From: Jackrogersella multiformis
Taxonomy: Eukaryota; Ascomycota; Sordariomycetes; Xylariales; Hypoxylaceae
Assembly (NCBI GenBank): GCA_902806575.1
Contig: CADCXD010000001.1
Coordinates: forward strand, 4,340,001 to 4,404,000
Direction: 5' to 3'
DNA: 64,000 nucleotides
The translations under genes and the position numbers were made by a program. Below, piece after piece: positions 23,606 to 35,100 of the stretch. Each line of letters starts with the position of its first letter. Within the stretch, counting starts at the first letter, position 1. The notes below the pieces were generated by a model that worked only from the letters and a program-made list of their open reading frames with translations, was not told where the DNA came from and searched no databases.

Positions 23606-24089
23606 TTAACATAGCCAGATGACTAGAGAACTTATTCTGGCATGCCATGAATTCTTGACTTCTTTCTTATCAAATTCGCGATAGGTAACTGGAAGACGTT
23701 TGGTAGAGAATCCATACTCCCAGGTGTTTAGACCCTTGTCAAAGGCGTACTTGAGTAGAGGCAAGGCCTATTATAGGAGCAATGCTAGTGAGTCCGAGAT
23801 AATGGAATATAAGTAAATACTATAATAGCTTTTACACGACACGGGGCTTCATGATATATTCACCTCTGCTTCGTCAACGGCCCATGTTTGGGACTTGGTA
23901 TAGCCAAAGCTCATACAACCGAACACCGGAACGGAGATCTTTAGATCACCTCCGTGTTAGCTGGCGATATTCAACCTTAGTTACGTCCAACGACTCCTTC
24001 AAGGATTGGGGAATAGTATATGTACTTCTCGTCTCCGTGACCGCGGCCTGCTCTGAGGCTTGGTCTGGTGGAATTACACCTAACACCAT
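23606..24089 (-). pseudogene. Remnant of an aldo-keto reductase gene (N-terminal part)
   Basis: On the minus strand, ATG 24089 opens a frame reaching TIPQSLKESLDVTKVEYRQL, like the N-terminus of fungal aldo-keto reductases. After a one-base frameshift near 23960 the sequence continues GGDLKISVPVFGCMSFGYTK, the conserved beta-1 segment. A plausible intron (23768-23863) follows and then ALPLLKYAFDKGLNTWEYG, matching the family segment before the catalytic Asp/Tyr region. Beyond this, homology stops: the expected D-x-x-x-x-Y motif is absent and a stop occurs at 23606. The active-site residues and most of the barrel are missing, so it cannot be functional. Confidence 0.6.
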
Positions 24090-26719
24090 CCTTATATGAT
24101 TGCAAATGTTGCCGTGGATGAAGAAGTATTTCTGAGGTAGAGTTTGGCATCCATGAGAGGAGAATAGTAAAGGTGGTGATTTGTGGTCTTGATGTGTGGT
24201 GTTAAGCTGATGGGAAGGATGGTAAAGATGACAGGAAGATAAATAGGAAATGAATTACTGATTATGGTTTTCTCTTAAAAATATATCATATATACTTTAG
24301 CGGACTCTAACTACCTATGTTTCAAGCCCTTGTATACTCTATATGATTACCTCCGTGTTATGGTCCAGTCAGTGCCTTTTTGGCAGACACCCGATTTTAG
24401 AAATACTTAGCTTCACGAGACTACTCAATATTTATGCTATATCTCGTGAGTCATACCACATGATATGTCGACAAGCCTTACTTTGTGTGTTTATTATGCA
24501 AACAAGTAATAATTCTTCCTCATTGAATGTGTACCTAGGAGGTGGTGAATGAACACATTCCACAAATCTGTATTTTCTCACGTTAAGGCAGACAGTACCT
24601 AACAATCGAACTAATAAGAGGTAGCCAGATGTGTGATGTACCATAATTGTTCAAAATACCTACCTAGGTATATTAGGACGTCTTCTAATAAAAGAAGTCG
24701 CTTACGTTGGTAAACCCCCTTTAAGTTTTCCCCCAAATATTCACCGTGCAAACCTCCCATGTTAGAGCCTCGATATTTACCCATACGATCACGACTGTAC
24801 ATTTTCGAGAATATAAGCTACAATTAAGGTATATTATCAAATGGACAGGCTCAAAATCTAGTAGCTATTGTTCTTCATTGAATGTTTACGGGTTGGGTGG
24901 TTAGAACAGGGGTAATTTGTCTGATTTGCAGAACTAATATCATCTATATCATTAAAAATGATAAGTACCTAGGCCCCTTGCCTACGATATAATATCCGAG
25001 TCATTTGAATGCTTCAACGTGTGAGTTTTGATTCTATCTCCCAATATGCTAACTGGAAAAAATCTATCATCCACAAATAATCTACTCATAATTGTTGCTT
25101 TCCATACTAACATGAAATGAGTAGAACTGAGACACCTGCCTCTTTGAAATCCTACGTTTGTTGATGTTGTTCCAAAGATAATAGGGGGCAAGCAACGCTC
25201 CAACCCTTCCCATAGAACACATAACATAATTGGTAAGTAGTAATTAATATCATTTTGATGATTGTTTAAAGAAAGTCAAGTGATGAATCCGTGTATATAT
25301 AGGCGTCTAGGATTACAGGTTGTCTCCAAACGGTGGAAGGAAGCCTTACGTACACATCCTGAGAAGGATAATGAATGGTACGTTCCCCCTTCACGTTACA
25401 GAGCGAAAGGAATGGCTTGATGAAATAAAACATTTATTACATTCCCGACTGCTTCGGAGCGAGTCTACCGTGACTCGTCATCCCTTTAAATGATCTTCCT
25501 ACTATACAGTATCCGAATTGCGCGATTCCGGTCATGGGCAAAGCAGGGTCAACACGTGAAAATTCTATGGAAGGATTTGCTAGTTACGATGAGGTAACAA
25601 TCCATTCCAATTAATATAATATTTCTGTTTTCTCTCTTTCCAATGTGAACAAGCGAAAACTTTGCGGCTAGTCCTGCCAAGGCATTGGAGGGCAATAGGT
25701 GTTACCTATGCAATGCAGGGGAGATGGTAGGTTGCTTTTAGGATATTTTCAAATTAAAGCAATATAGCCGTCCCCAATCCGGCCCCCTTCCACTTCAACC
25801 GTGGAGTGGATGATGGGCTGGACGATGAGGCGAAGGCTTGGCGGACCGAAGGAACTCGATCCCATCGTCTTTTCCTATCCAGGGACGCGTCCCCAACCCC
25901 ACACAACGTCCTCATGCACTGTCACATTGCTTTCCCATGCCGTCTCTTTTCTCGTTTTAATACAGCACCCTTTTGCTTTGCCGGCCATCTGGGGAAATAT
26001 GACGAGTCATTCTGAATTCCACCGAATTAGCAAGTGGCCGATCACGAAGATCAGGTCTTGAATAGAGCAATCCTTGGGAGAATTGAGGCTTTACGTGAGA
26101 GTCTCAATGAGAATTGGTGATACTCCTCGCTGAACAAAACATTGATCCATCATTTTTAGGAACTTTATAGTCTATACCAAAAATAGTGAGAATAACCTAT
26201 TTCTGGGAAGTTAGACATGGGTGTTGATCCAATATTTCCTCATTATGTACTCGATGGGACCTGAACTGTTAACATCGCATGTTCGTCGAGGTTGGAAAAA
26301 AACCTCGTGTTCCTATTCACACTTAGAGTGCCACATCTAGACAGTCCAGCCCTTTCGAAAACGCCAATGATGACTGCAGTTGTGACTGTACGGGGATTCC
26401 TACAATACCTCTCCTATGACTGGTTCATTGGCACTGGTAATCTGCTGCTAGGGTAGTATCCGGGTATATATAGAGTGCTCCTCACATGGGTTGCCAAAGC
26501 TCCGATCAAGGGACACCTCTCGGTGGCATCCAGTTATGCGTGACTTTATATACCAAGTAGCCAGCCCTCTTGCCGTCTAATGGCTTGGCTGAAGATCTGT
26601 TAAGATAGCCACTTCGCCTTGTCGTTCTTAGCGCTAGGAGTTTCTACGGACTGAGGATTTGCTGTGCTCAGCATCAACACTCGCTTCGTATATACTGCAT
26701 CCTACTGCATTTTATCGCA
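24090..26719. other. Gene-poor tract upstream of the chitin deacetylase
   Basis: No gene supported; short frames only. The distal end carries likely promoter elements for the downstream gene: a TATATATAG box at about 26465 and TTTATATACC at about 26544. Confidence 0.45.
26460..26476 (+). promoter_or_regulatory. Candidate TATA box of the chitin deacetylase gene
   Basis: GGGTATATATAGAG lies about 255 bp upstream of the ATG at 26720. A second weaker TATATA occurs near 26545. Motif evidence only. Confidence 0.35.
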
Positions 26720-28987
26720 ATGCGCTGGTGGAACGCCCTGCTTCTGGCTGTTTGCACTAGCCAGACGGCTGCACATTCGGACCCAAATGATCCTCAAGGC
26801 ATACCGAAACTTGCTGGAGCTCGAAGATTCTTGTCCGAGCTTAGAGGGAGAAAAAGGTGGGAAAGTCGGCCATCGGCCCTGCATACAACGGAGACGGTAG
26901 AGGATCAAGGCGAAAAGGCTCTTGAGGAACGAACCGAGCTCGACGTACGCCAGAAATCTACCAGATGTGGCGCGAGCCGTGGTAGTTGTGCGACTGGCTC
27001 CTGTTGCTCAGCTGAAGGGTTAGTTCGTATCTTGCCATGCGTTGACGATGCTAACGCCGCGAAGATACTGTGGAACGGGGGAAGACTACTGCACTGCACC
27101 CGACTGTCAAATAAACTACGGATCGGCTTGCGATGGTAACCAGAAGCCCAGCGGAACAGACACCTCGGGTATTGCCCGCACAAAGATAGGTAAAGTACAG
27201 TATGGTGGTGTGGGTATCTACGACTGTGTAAACAATGGTGATATTGCCGTAACCTTTGATGATGGTCCATGGGACTACACCAATGATCTTCTCGATAAGC
27301 TCGCCGTATGTATTGCAGCTGCCCCATGCTCTAAACTCAAGCTGACATCAACGAAGAAATACGAGGCGAAAGCCACGTTTTTCATCACTGGCAATAACCT
27401 AGGAAAGGGGCAAATTAATGACCCAGACTTTCCTTGGGCGACCATAATCCAAGTATTATCCCATTTACCTAAAAGACGAGGAGGCGATAGCTAACACTTA
27501 GCTATAGCGAATGGCTGCCGAGGGACATCAGATCGCGAGCCACACATGGTCACATGAGAACTTCAGTCAGTTAACCACAACTCAGTTCAAAAACCAGATC
27601 ATATGGAACGAGATTGCTCTGAACGATATCCTGGGTTACTTCCCTACTTATATGCGGTTCGTGCTGGCCCCCTTTTCTAGACAGAGGGGACTTATACTAA
27701 TTTTCATGCAGACCCCCCTATTCCATCTGCCCCGCTGCTTGCCAGACGCAACTAGCTAATCTTGGATACCACGCCATATACTTTGACCTTGACACAGAGG
27801 GGTATCTGCATGATGATGCAAATGAGATACAGACCAGCAAGGACATCTGGGACGAGGCGGTCGACGGGTCCAACCCCTGTGAGGATAACTATCTCCAGAT
27901 CGAGCATGACATCCACTACCAATCCGTCTACAACCTCACAGACTACATCCTGGAGTCCCTATTCAGCCACGGCTACAGGTCTGTCACCGTAGGGCAATGC
28001 TTGGGCGACCCCCCTGAGAACTGGTACCGGGCCGGCACGGGATCGGTGCCGGACTACAACTTCACCATCCGCGCCCCGACCGGGACCTTTTCCTGCCTGA
28101 AGCCCACGGCGACGTCCACGCGCCCAAGCACGCCGACCAGCACGTTGAAGGTCAGCCAGGACGGCAAATGCGGAACCGGGGTGACCTGCGCGGGATCCCA
28201 GTACGGAAACTGTATGTATACACTCGCGATTTCCGTGACTCTAAGCTTAATCCAGGCTGCTAGGTTGCTCGACTAATAGCTGGTGCGGCGGCTCGATCGA
28301 CTACTGCGGCTCGAACTGCCGGCCCGAATTCGGCACCTGCTCGTCTCCGGATTCTCCGATCCCGACGACCATCCCCCTCCCGAACGGTCCAGGAACCATC
28401 ACCCCGGACGACCCCCTGACCACCACGGCAACGGGCCCTGCCCCGACCAGCACGAACCAGGTATCAGTCGACGGCGACTGCGGCAACGGGATCACCTGCG
28501 AAGGTTCGGAGTTTGGGAACTGCTGTTCAGTGTTAGTTTAGCTCTCATTTTATCGGTGCGAGGGTATGCTGCTGCGGATGCGGAATATATAACAATGTCC
28601 ATGTTTTTACGAGATATGAATACGAAAACTCCATTGCTCCTTTGGTAATGCTACTAACTCCGCTCTCATCGTAGACACGGCTTTTGTGGGGCGACCATTG
28701 ACTACTGCGGCGATGGCTGTCAAGTAGCATTTGGATCCGGATGCCTGGTCAGCGACCCATCGCCACCATCACCTCCTGTGACTACACCACCACCTACGAG
28801 CACTACTGTTTCTTCCACCACACCGCCATCAGCACCGACGACAACAAAGACAACAACAAAGACATCGACCTTGAAATCGACTTCAAAATCCACATCACAT
28901 TCCTCATCTCATTCTTCTAGTTCCTCATCCTCGCACAGTAGCTCTAAGACGAAAGACCGACGGGCCGAGGCGACGCAAGGAAGCTAG
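26720..28987 (+). CDS. Secreted CE4 chitin deacetylase with three CBM18 chitin-binding modules
   Basis: Exons 26720-27018, 27065-27305, 27357-27452, 27508-27656, 27712-28211, 28264-28531 and 28675-28987 give 621 aa. A signal peptide (MRWWNALLLAVCTSQTAA) is followed by a Cys-rich CBM18 module (about 82-125, CCSAEGYCG) and a NodB domain. The NodB domain has the metal and base motif TFDDGP (Asp165, Asp166), the SHTWSH zinc site (His224, His228) and RPPY (Arg262). Two more CBM18 modules follow (NCCSTNSWCGG and NCCSVHGFCG cores), then a Ser/Thr-rich tail. It removes acetyl groups from chitin, yielding chitosan, in the cell wall or extracellularly. Five introns are 46-55 nt and the last is 143 nt. 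At the intron ending 28263 there is a competing AG six bases upstream that would give an immediate stop. Exon choice relies on restoring Cys spacing in each module. Confidence 0.9.
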
Positions 28988-30268
28988 CGAACAGTCGTTA
29001 CCGAAAGAGAAATCTGTGGATGAAAGCTGTTCGAAAGGAAACCAGGTAGCTTGGGCGATGCAATATAGGACCCAAGCAGTATAAAGTCAGCTAAAATTAT
29101 TAAAACGGTATAATTAATGTTAGAGACAAGCTGACTACCTAACGAAGCCCCTTGTGCTATGAAAACGTACTATCACCGATAATTATTAGATGTAATACCA
29201 TTACAATACTAAAGTCAGGGTCAAACAAACCTAGTAACTTTACCAAATAGCTAAAGCTGAAGTAAGTGATATCCCTATTAGATTCATTAATACGGGAGGG
29301 TGATTATGATAAGAAACACTCTCGGATCCCAGTATCACACATCCCCAACCGGCAAATCACAGTAAAAGCTTAGTATGAAGTGGTGTTATGAATTGCCAGC
29401 CCTCGGCGGGCATGTTTTGTCTACCTACAATGGCCTCGCATCCTTCTTTCAGTTATGCCCAGCCAACTGAACTCCAATGCTCCCATCGAGAAAAGGACGA
29501 GGAAAAAAACAAAAACACATTGTATCCTCCCGGCTCCTTCAGATGCCTAGTAGCTCGCTAGCGAAACCCATTATTTATAACTCGACTCGACTTAACACCC
29601 TCCCCCACGTCGGAACTGCAAGATCCAAGACAACGGAAACAGAAAAGAGGTAAGAAGGCAAAGATGAATATATTATATTCGCTATATTCCTCCCTTCCGT
29701 CCATCCATCCGTGAAATCCATTCGCCGGTTATCCAACTCTAAATTTGGATATATGCTGCTGTAAGATGAAGAAAGAAAGAAAAGCGTCGAGTGCTGATAC
29801 ACTATGTGCGGTTGAAGGAATCTAAAATCGCGTGACCGAATTGTGGAAAAGCTGCCGCTGGATGATTCAGTAGCCGCCGAGACACCCCCCGTCTCTACGC
29901 GCAGTCCCCGGTGGCGGCGGTGACATTGGTGGAGGGAGTGGGAGTCGATTATGAAACTGTCGCGCTTCTCGTTTCATAAGGCATTATGGACGAAGCCTGA
30001 AATCAGCCCGCGATTCGCTCGACGGGTAAGATCGGAATATTCAAGATGACCAGGTTTTAAAAATGGTATATGGATGCAAGATAAATAAATAAATAAATAA
30101 TAAATAAACGGTAGTAGATGCGAGTTAAGCTACACCATAGATAAAACTAATCGTAGTAAATGATGAGCGAAGCCAAGAGAGACTTATTCATTACATCGTA
30201 TGAAGTCAGATCGCAATGCTGTGGGTATCGTTGTAATTGTAATGCCGCACATGAAGGAAAGAAAACGT
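28988..30268. other. Convergent intergenic region
   Basis: Lies between the 3' ends of the chitin deacetylase (+) and noxR (-). AT-rich, with an AAAT repeat at 30081-30108. No gene supported. Confidence 0.55.
30081..30108. repeat. (AAAT)n microsatellite
   Basis: About seven AAAT units with one shortened unit, in the noxR 3' flank. Confidence 0.85.
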
Positions 30269-32127
30269 CTAGATTTCTTGAACCCATATCTGTAATATCA
30301 CTCGTTAGCCAAGCCCAAGTCATAGTAGTAAAGGGGTATGTGTCCATGGTAGCAACTCACCTCCAGTTTACCAATATCCAATCTTTGTTTCCGCGCCGCC
30401 GCTTTCGCACTCATCATGATCATTTCGAGATCGTCCTGGTCGCCCATCGTGATCATCTCGGTCGAGTTCGGCGTGTCCTCGTCCTTCACCTTGAGCTTGA
30501 AACGCCGTCTCAGGCCGAACTTGTCGCGGATCCGGTCTACCAGGTCGGGGAATTCCACCGTTATGGGCACCATAACGTACCGGACGTCCTCGGAATGCAC
30601 CTTGATCCGTATCTTGCGGATATCGGGTCTTCTCGATCCACCTCGCGACGAGCCGCCAGCTACTGAGGTTCCGGGTCGTCGATTCGACACCATCTCAAAC
30701 TCGCCTTCGTCGAAGGAGTCGTAGTCGCTACCTTCCTCCTCTTCTTCGATGTACCTTTGCTGATTTCGTCGGCCTTGAGACTTGCTCCCGCCGCCTCCTC
30801 CTCCGCTGCCGTTGTTGTTGTTGTTGCCTCCGTTGTTACCATTGTACATATCGTAGACATCGTCAGGATACCCATCGTCCTCGTTCCTTGAACGTCTAGT
30901 CCTAGGTCCATCCGATCTCGAGTAGCTTCGCTGGGGCGGCGACCGCGCCTCCGAGGCGGCCCTTGAAGGCCCTTTACGTTCGCTCTGCGGGGAGCTCGTC
31001 TTGTCATAGCGGTTGCTCTTCGCAACCGTCTCGGGGATGTTCAGCCTAGCAGGCATCGGCTTGGGTCCGTTGCGGACCGAAGCGCCGCGGGTCATCGCCG
31101 CAGGCTTGTCGTTCTCGGGAGGCGGCGTCGGCGGGAACGCGTCGCGGCCGGCAGGTGGCTCTGACTGTTGTCTCCTGCTCTGCAGTCCGGGTTTGACTAG
31201 ATTCGTAGCGGCAAAGGAGATGTTGTCCGTCGGGCGGTCGTCCTTCTCGGCAGCCCTTCCAGCATTCTTGATCTCCGATCCAGCGAAGCCCGTAAAAGCA
31301 TTGGCTCTGTCAGAAGCAGCGACTAGACGAGCCTTGCCTAGATAGTCCTTGGTCTTCAGATTCCGCACCTTGGCCTCGTTCGGTCGGTACACAACTCCAA
31401 CGGGGATGGAGAAAACGGTGTAGCCCTATATACGATGTTAAAACCTTTCCATACGAATGTGCGGGGGGATAGGATATAAAATAGATTCATACCTCGGCCT
31501 CTTCCCTGATAGCCTCGTCGATGACATTGTGATCCTCGACCACCTTCTCTTTCACCGCGAAATTCAAGTCCTGTAAACCCGCTTCCTTCTGCTGTAGATA
31601 TATATAGCAGAGACCTCTGTTGAACAGCACCTCGCAAGAGTACAGCTTGAACAGCAGACCGAGTTGCGCATAGTCGATCATGGTATTGCCTCGGAGATAT
31701 AGCAGGGTATCGTTGAAATTCGCCAACGCCTCTTCGAAGTCGCCTAGCAAGAAGTTCGAGACGCCTTGCTGGAAATAGGCCACGGCGAGATACTGATCTA
31801 GTCGGATTGCCCTTTGGTAGCATTCGACCTAGGGATAAAACCATTAGCATATGACAAACCCCGACAATTTGAGAATATATTTATATATATTCTTACAGCT
31901 TTTTCGTGCTCTCCCAGCGTCGCATGTATAACGCCCATGTTGAATTGGATCTTGGACGTATCCGAGATAATATCGAACTCCTTCAGCGCCTCCTCGAATT
32001 CATTGTTGTCGTACCGGCTCAGGGCCGATACCCACGATTCTATTTCCTTGACGAGAGGTCAGCATTTCCGTATTCTCAAGTAAGGCCCCCTCGCAATCTA
32101 GTATCAACCTACCTGTTTTAAAGACAT
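30269..32127 (-). CDS. noxR: NADPH oxidase regulator NoxR (p67phox-like)
   Basis: NoxR is the cytosolic activator of fungal NADPH oxidases (with Rac and the Cdc24/Bem1 module) and controls superoxide production in development and hyphal growth. Minus-strand exons 32113-32127, 31897-32046, 31493-31828, 30361-31425 and 30269-30289 give 528 aa. The first exon encodes only MSLKQ and the last only IWVQEI, so ORF-based calling misses both ends. Seen: four TPR-like helical repeats (about 1-170, for example AVAYFQQGVSNFLLGDFEEAL); the activation segment VGVVYRPNEAKVRNLKTKDY (about 175-195); a disordered Pro/Ser-rich middle with Asn and Gly runs; and a C-terminal PB1 domain (about 436-521, IRIKVHSEDVRYVMV ... 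DDLEMIM). Introns are 66-71 nt, all in phase. It sits 4.8 kb from CCS1 on the same strand. Confidence 0.95.
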
Positions 32128-35100
32128 CTTGTCGCCGGGATAAGCCTTGAATTAGTACCAGTTGCTTTGTCCAGAAAGCAAAGGTGCAGGGCCGCTCCTT
32201 GCGGCGATGGCAATGTCGTTAATTCTCGACACGGGTTTTATTATTATTCCCAACTCGACTTCGACTAATTATCTAGCGTTTTGGTCGAACCCTAGTGTTT
32301 GATTCTAATAACCTAACAAACCCTCGTCGCTACTAGTCTGCCGTGATAGGTAATTCCCTTTTCTGATTATAGTGGTTTGCCTCGCTTGGAAGAAAAATTA
32401 ACAGCTCTGCTCGAATCCCTTTTCGCAATTGAAGTCGACGAGTATGCCTATGTAATTATGGGCCAACAGGTGTGTTTGGGATTGGGTGGCGTCGGGTTCC
32501 TGGGAGGATAGGCAGGTATGTTGGTGCAGGGACAGAATACTGCAGGTCTGTGGCAGTATGTGGCAGGCAAAATTAAAGAAAGAGGTCGGGGTGGTGGTGG
32601 TGGTAGTGGGATAGATATGTAGGTACAGATGCACGAATGTGGCCAACGAACCAACAGGATGTGGGCCTCGTTATGTATGTATATCGAATGTATCGATATG
32701 TATCGAATGTATATCGATATTAGTGAGTGTGTAGGATGTATATCGGAATACTAGCTTCCTTTCCTTCTTCTTCTTCGCACTGCAAGGAATGGAATTAGGT
32801 CGGTGATGAGAAATGGTAGACTTGCAGTCTGGTGAGGAGTAGTAGTTAATGAGTGGATGAACGACAACGAAGCCAGCGCGTACAGAAGAACTAGGAGTGG
32901 GCGAAAGCGGAAAAGACAGTGATGGATGAGAGGACGAGACCTTGGTGCCAAGGCAAGCATTGGACGGGAAAAGATCAGAGTCGGAAATTCGTCCTGGCCT
33001 CGCTGGGAATCATGCAGTATGTATGTGTGCAGGTAGTAATAGTGTGTAGTAGTAGTGTAATAGTATGGAATATGTAATATGTAGTACGTACTTGTATGTA
33101 CACTTCTTACATGGCGAATTTGTCCTCGTCTCGCGGCGATTGTGATGTAGTGGATACGGAGTGCCTCTTTGCGGGCAGTCAAAACGACGATGATGCTAAC
33201 CAGGGTCCAGGCTTATGTAGGTGCTTGGGTACTAGGTAGAAACAGGGGCCAGGGATGTTTCCCAGCCGAGACTCGAGAGCTTGGACTTGGACTTGGACTT
33301 TGGGGCTTGAGAGAAGAGAAGAGAGGGGAAACGAAGCGTCGACCACATCCTTCTTCCTCCTCCTCCTCCTCCTCCTCCTCTTCACTTTTCCCTTTAACAC
33401 TAAGGACAAGGACGTTGACGATCATCAAAAGTTGTCATCTAACTTGTCATCCAACTTGTCATCCCACCTATCGTGATTAAAAGAAAATCATCATCGAAGT
33501 CAATGTGTTGGGCTGTTTCATTCCGACACCTAGTGTAGAGGTAGCTTAGCTATATGGAATTACCTACCTAAGGCATGTTGGCGACGGATTGGTCTACAGT
33601 AGCACGGCCGGCCTCTTGAACAAGCGCGCAAGGTCTTGTGAGAGAGTCGACAGGATACGAAGATACGAAATTACTGTACGACTTCATCATTCCGTACCTA
33701 TTCAAAGTTGTTTATAGAACAGAAGGATGGCGGATAAATGGATGAGAAGCTCAGGAGCCAGCACCTCCTCAATCCGAGCATAATAATTGATTCCTTCCTC
33801 AAACCCGTCGGCTGACCTAGGTAGGTATTGTCAGTTCGCCTTCCCAATCCATCGTCACGGAAGGTTTCTTTAGACCCCTAAGTGAAGACCGAGATGGCCA
33901 TACACGCTTCATCTATTAGTGTATATGGATGAAGGAACAAAACGTATGTTTCCATAGTCGTGATCCTATGCTCAATCAATGGCAATCAATGACAATTACT
34001 ACTTTGTGGCGTAGTAGACAACCCGAATATAATCGTCGATATTGCTTTCTTTTTTGCCTCTTCTGGCTCTTCTGGCCTTGGGGGTTGCAACATGGAACAG
34101 GGCCTGTCTCTTCTCATGCACCAAGTGTTCCAAAGTGCGGTTGAAGGGGGAATGATTGGTCGATGGGACTCAGAATACTCAGAACGGCCCCGCAGATTCC
34201 GAATCCAAGCGTTTCCAAGGGCGCCTAAAACCGAATCGAGCCAGTCAGTGCTTTTCTTTTTCTCTTTTTTTATGTTTTATTTCGTCTTATCCCTTCCTAT
34301 CCCCTCTCACACCAATCATTACCTAGGCTGTCCAGTTGCTAGGTACCTATCATCGTGACACCTTCCAGAACATAGCATCCCTTTCTTCCTCCAAATAGGT
34401 AATATGTAGGTACCTACACTAGATTGCTCATATGCCTAGGTAGTGTAGTGTAATAGCTGTCATCCTATCTCGGATCTGGAATAGGTAATTTGAACCTATC
34501 GTCGTTCCTCTCTTTTACCCCAATTGGGCTCCAAAGCATCCTATCTACGCGCCGACAAGTCTTTTAGCTCTAGTCAGCACTGTCCATCACTCGCAGTAAT
34601 GCAATGTGACACGTTCTTGAGATAAGATTTATAAGATTTATTAATATAAGATTTACGAGGTAGGAATAGATGATTTAAGCTCATGTGCATCTGTAATCGT
34701 TCCCGATTACTTGCTTGTTTGCTTAATGTCCGTCGGATCTCTCTCCACTTGGATGCTTATTGCATTTAGGTGACGTGCTATTATATTAGAAGCTCATCCG
34801 TATCGCCTACCACTCCGTAGCTTCCGGAATGTCACTCTCGTCGTGATATAATCTCCGTGCTAGCACTCTTAGCTCTCAATCCTTTAAGTGCAGCAGATGG
34901 CTCTGTATCGTGTACCGCCGATTACATAACAAACGGCACTTAAGCAAAGGTACCGAGATCTGGAAACTAGCCTCGTATTGTACAGCGATACGAAACTCGC
35001 TTCTCTCCAGTGCGTTTGAGGCGGTTTTCCTCCCATCAACCTTCAGATCTGAGCCCGCTATCGACAGGGGACTCATGTTAAAGAATGTCAAAGCCGGCAT

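Noticed and set aside
24611..25227. Two minus-strand frames of 63 and 81 codons
   Set aside because: No domain, no intron connection that preserves a frame, and surrounded by repeat-like AT-rich DNA.
25801..26061. HCHIAF peptide on the plus strand, like the copper motif of laccases
   Set aside because: The surrounding frame has none of the other multicopper oxidase motifs and contains the wrong upstream context; likely chance.
32751..33182. 143-codon minus-strand open frame upstream of noxR
   Set aside because: Composition is His/Tyr/Thr and Ser/Leu low complexity arising from CT-rich promoter sequence; no conserved features.
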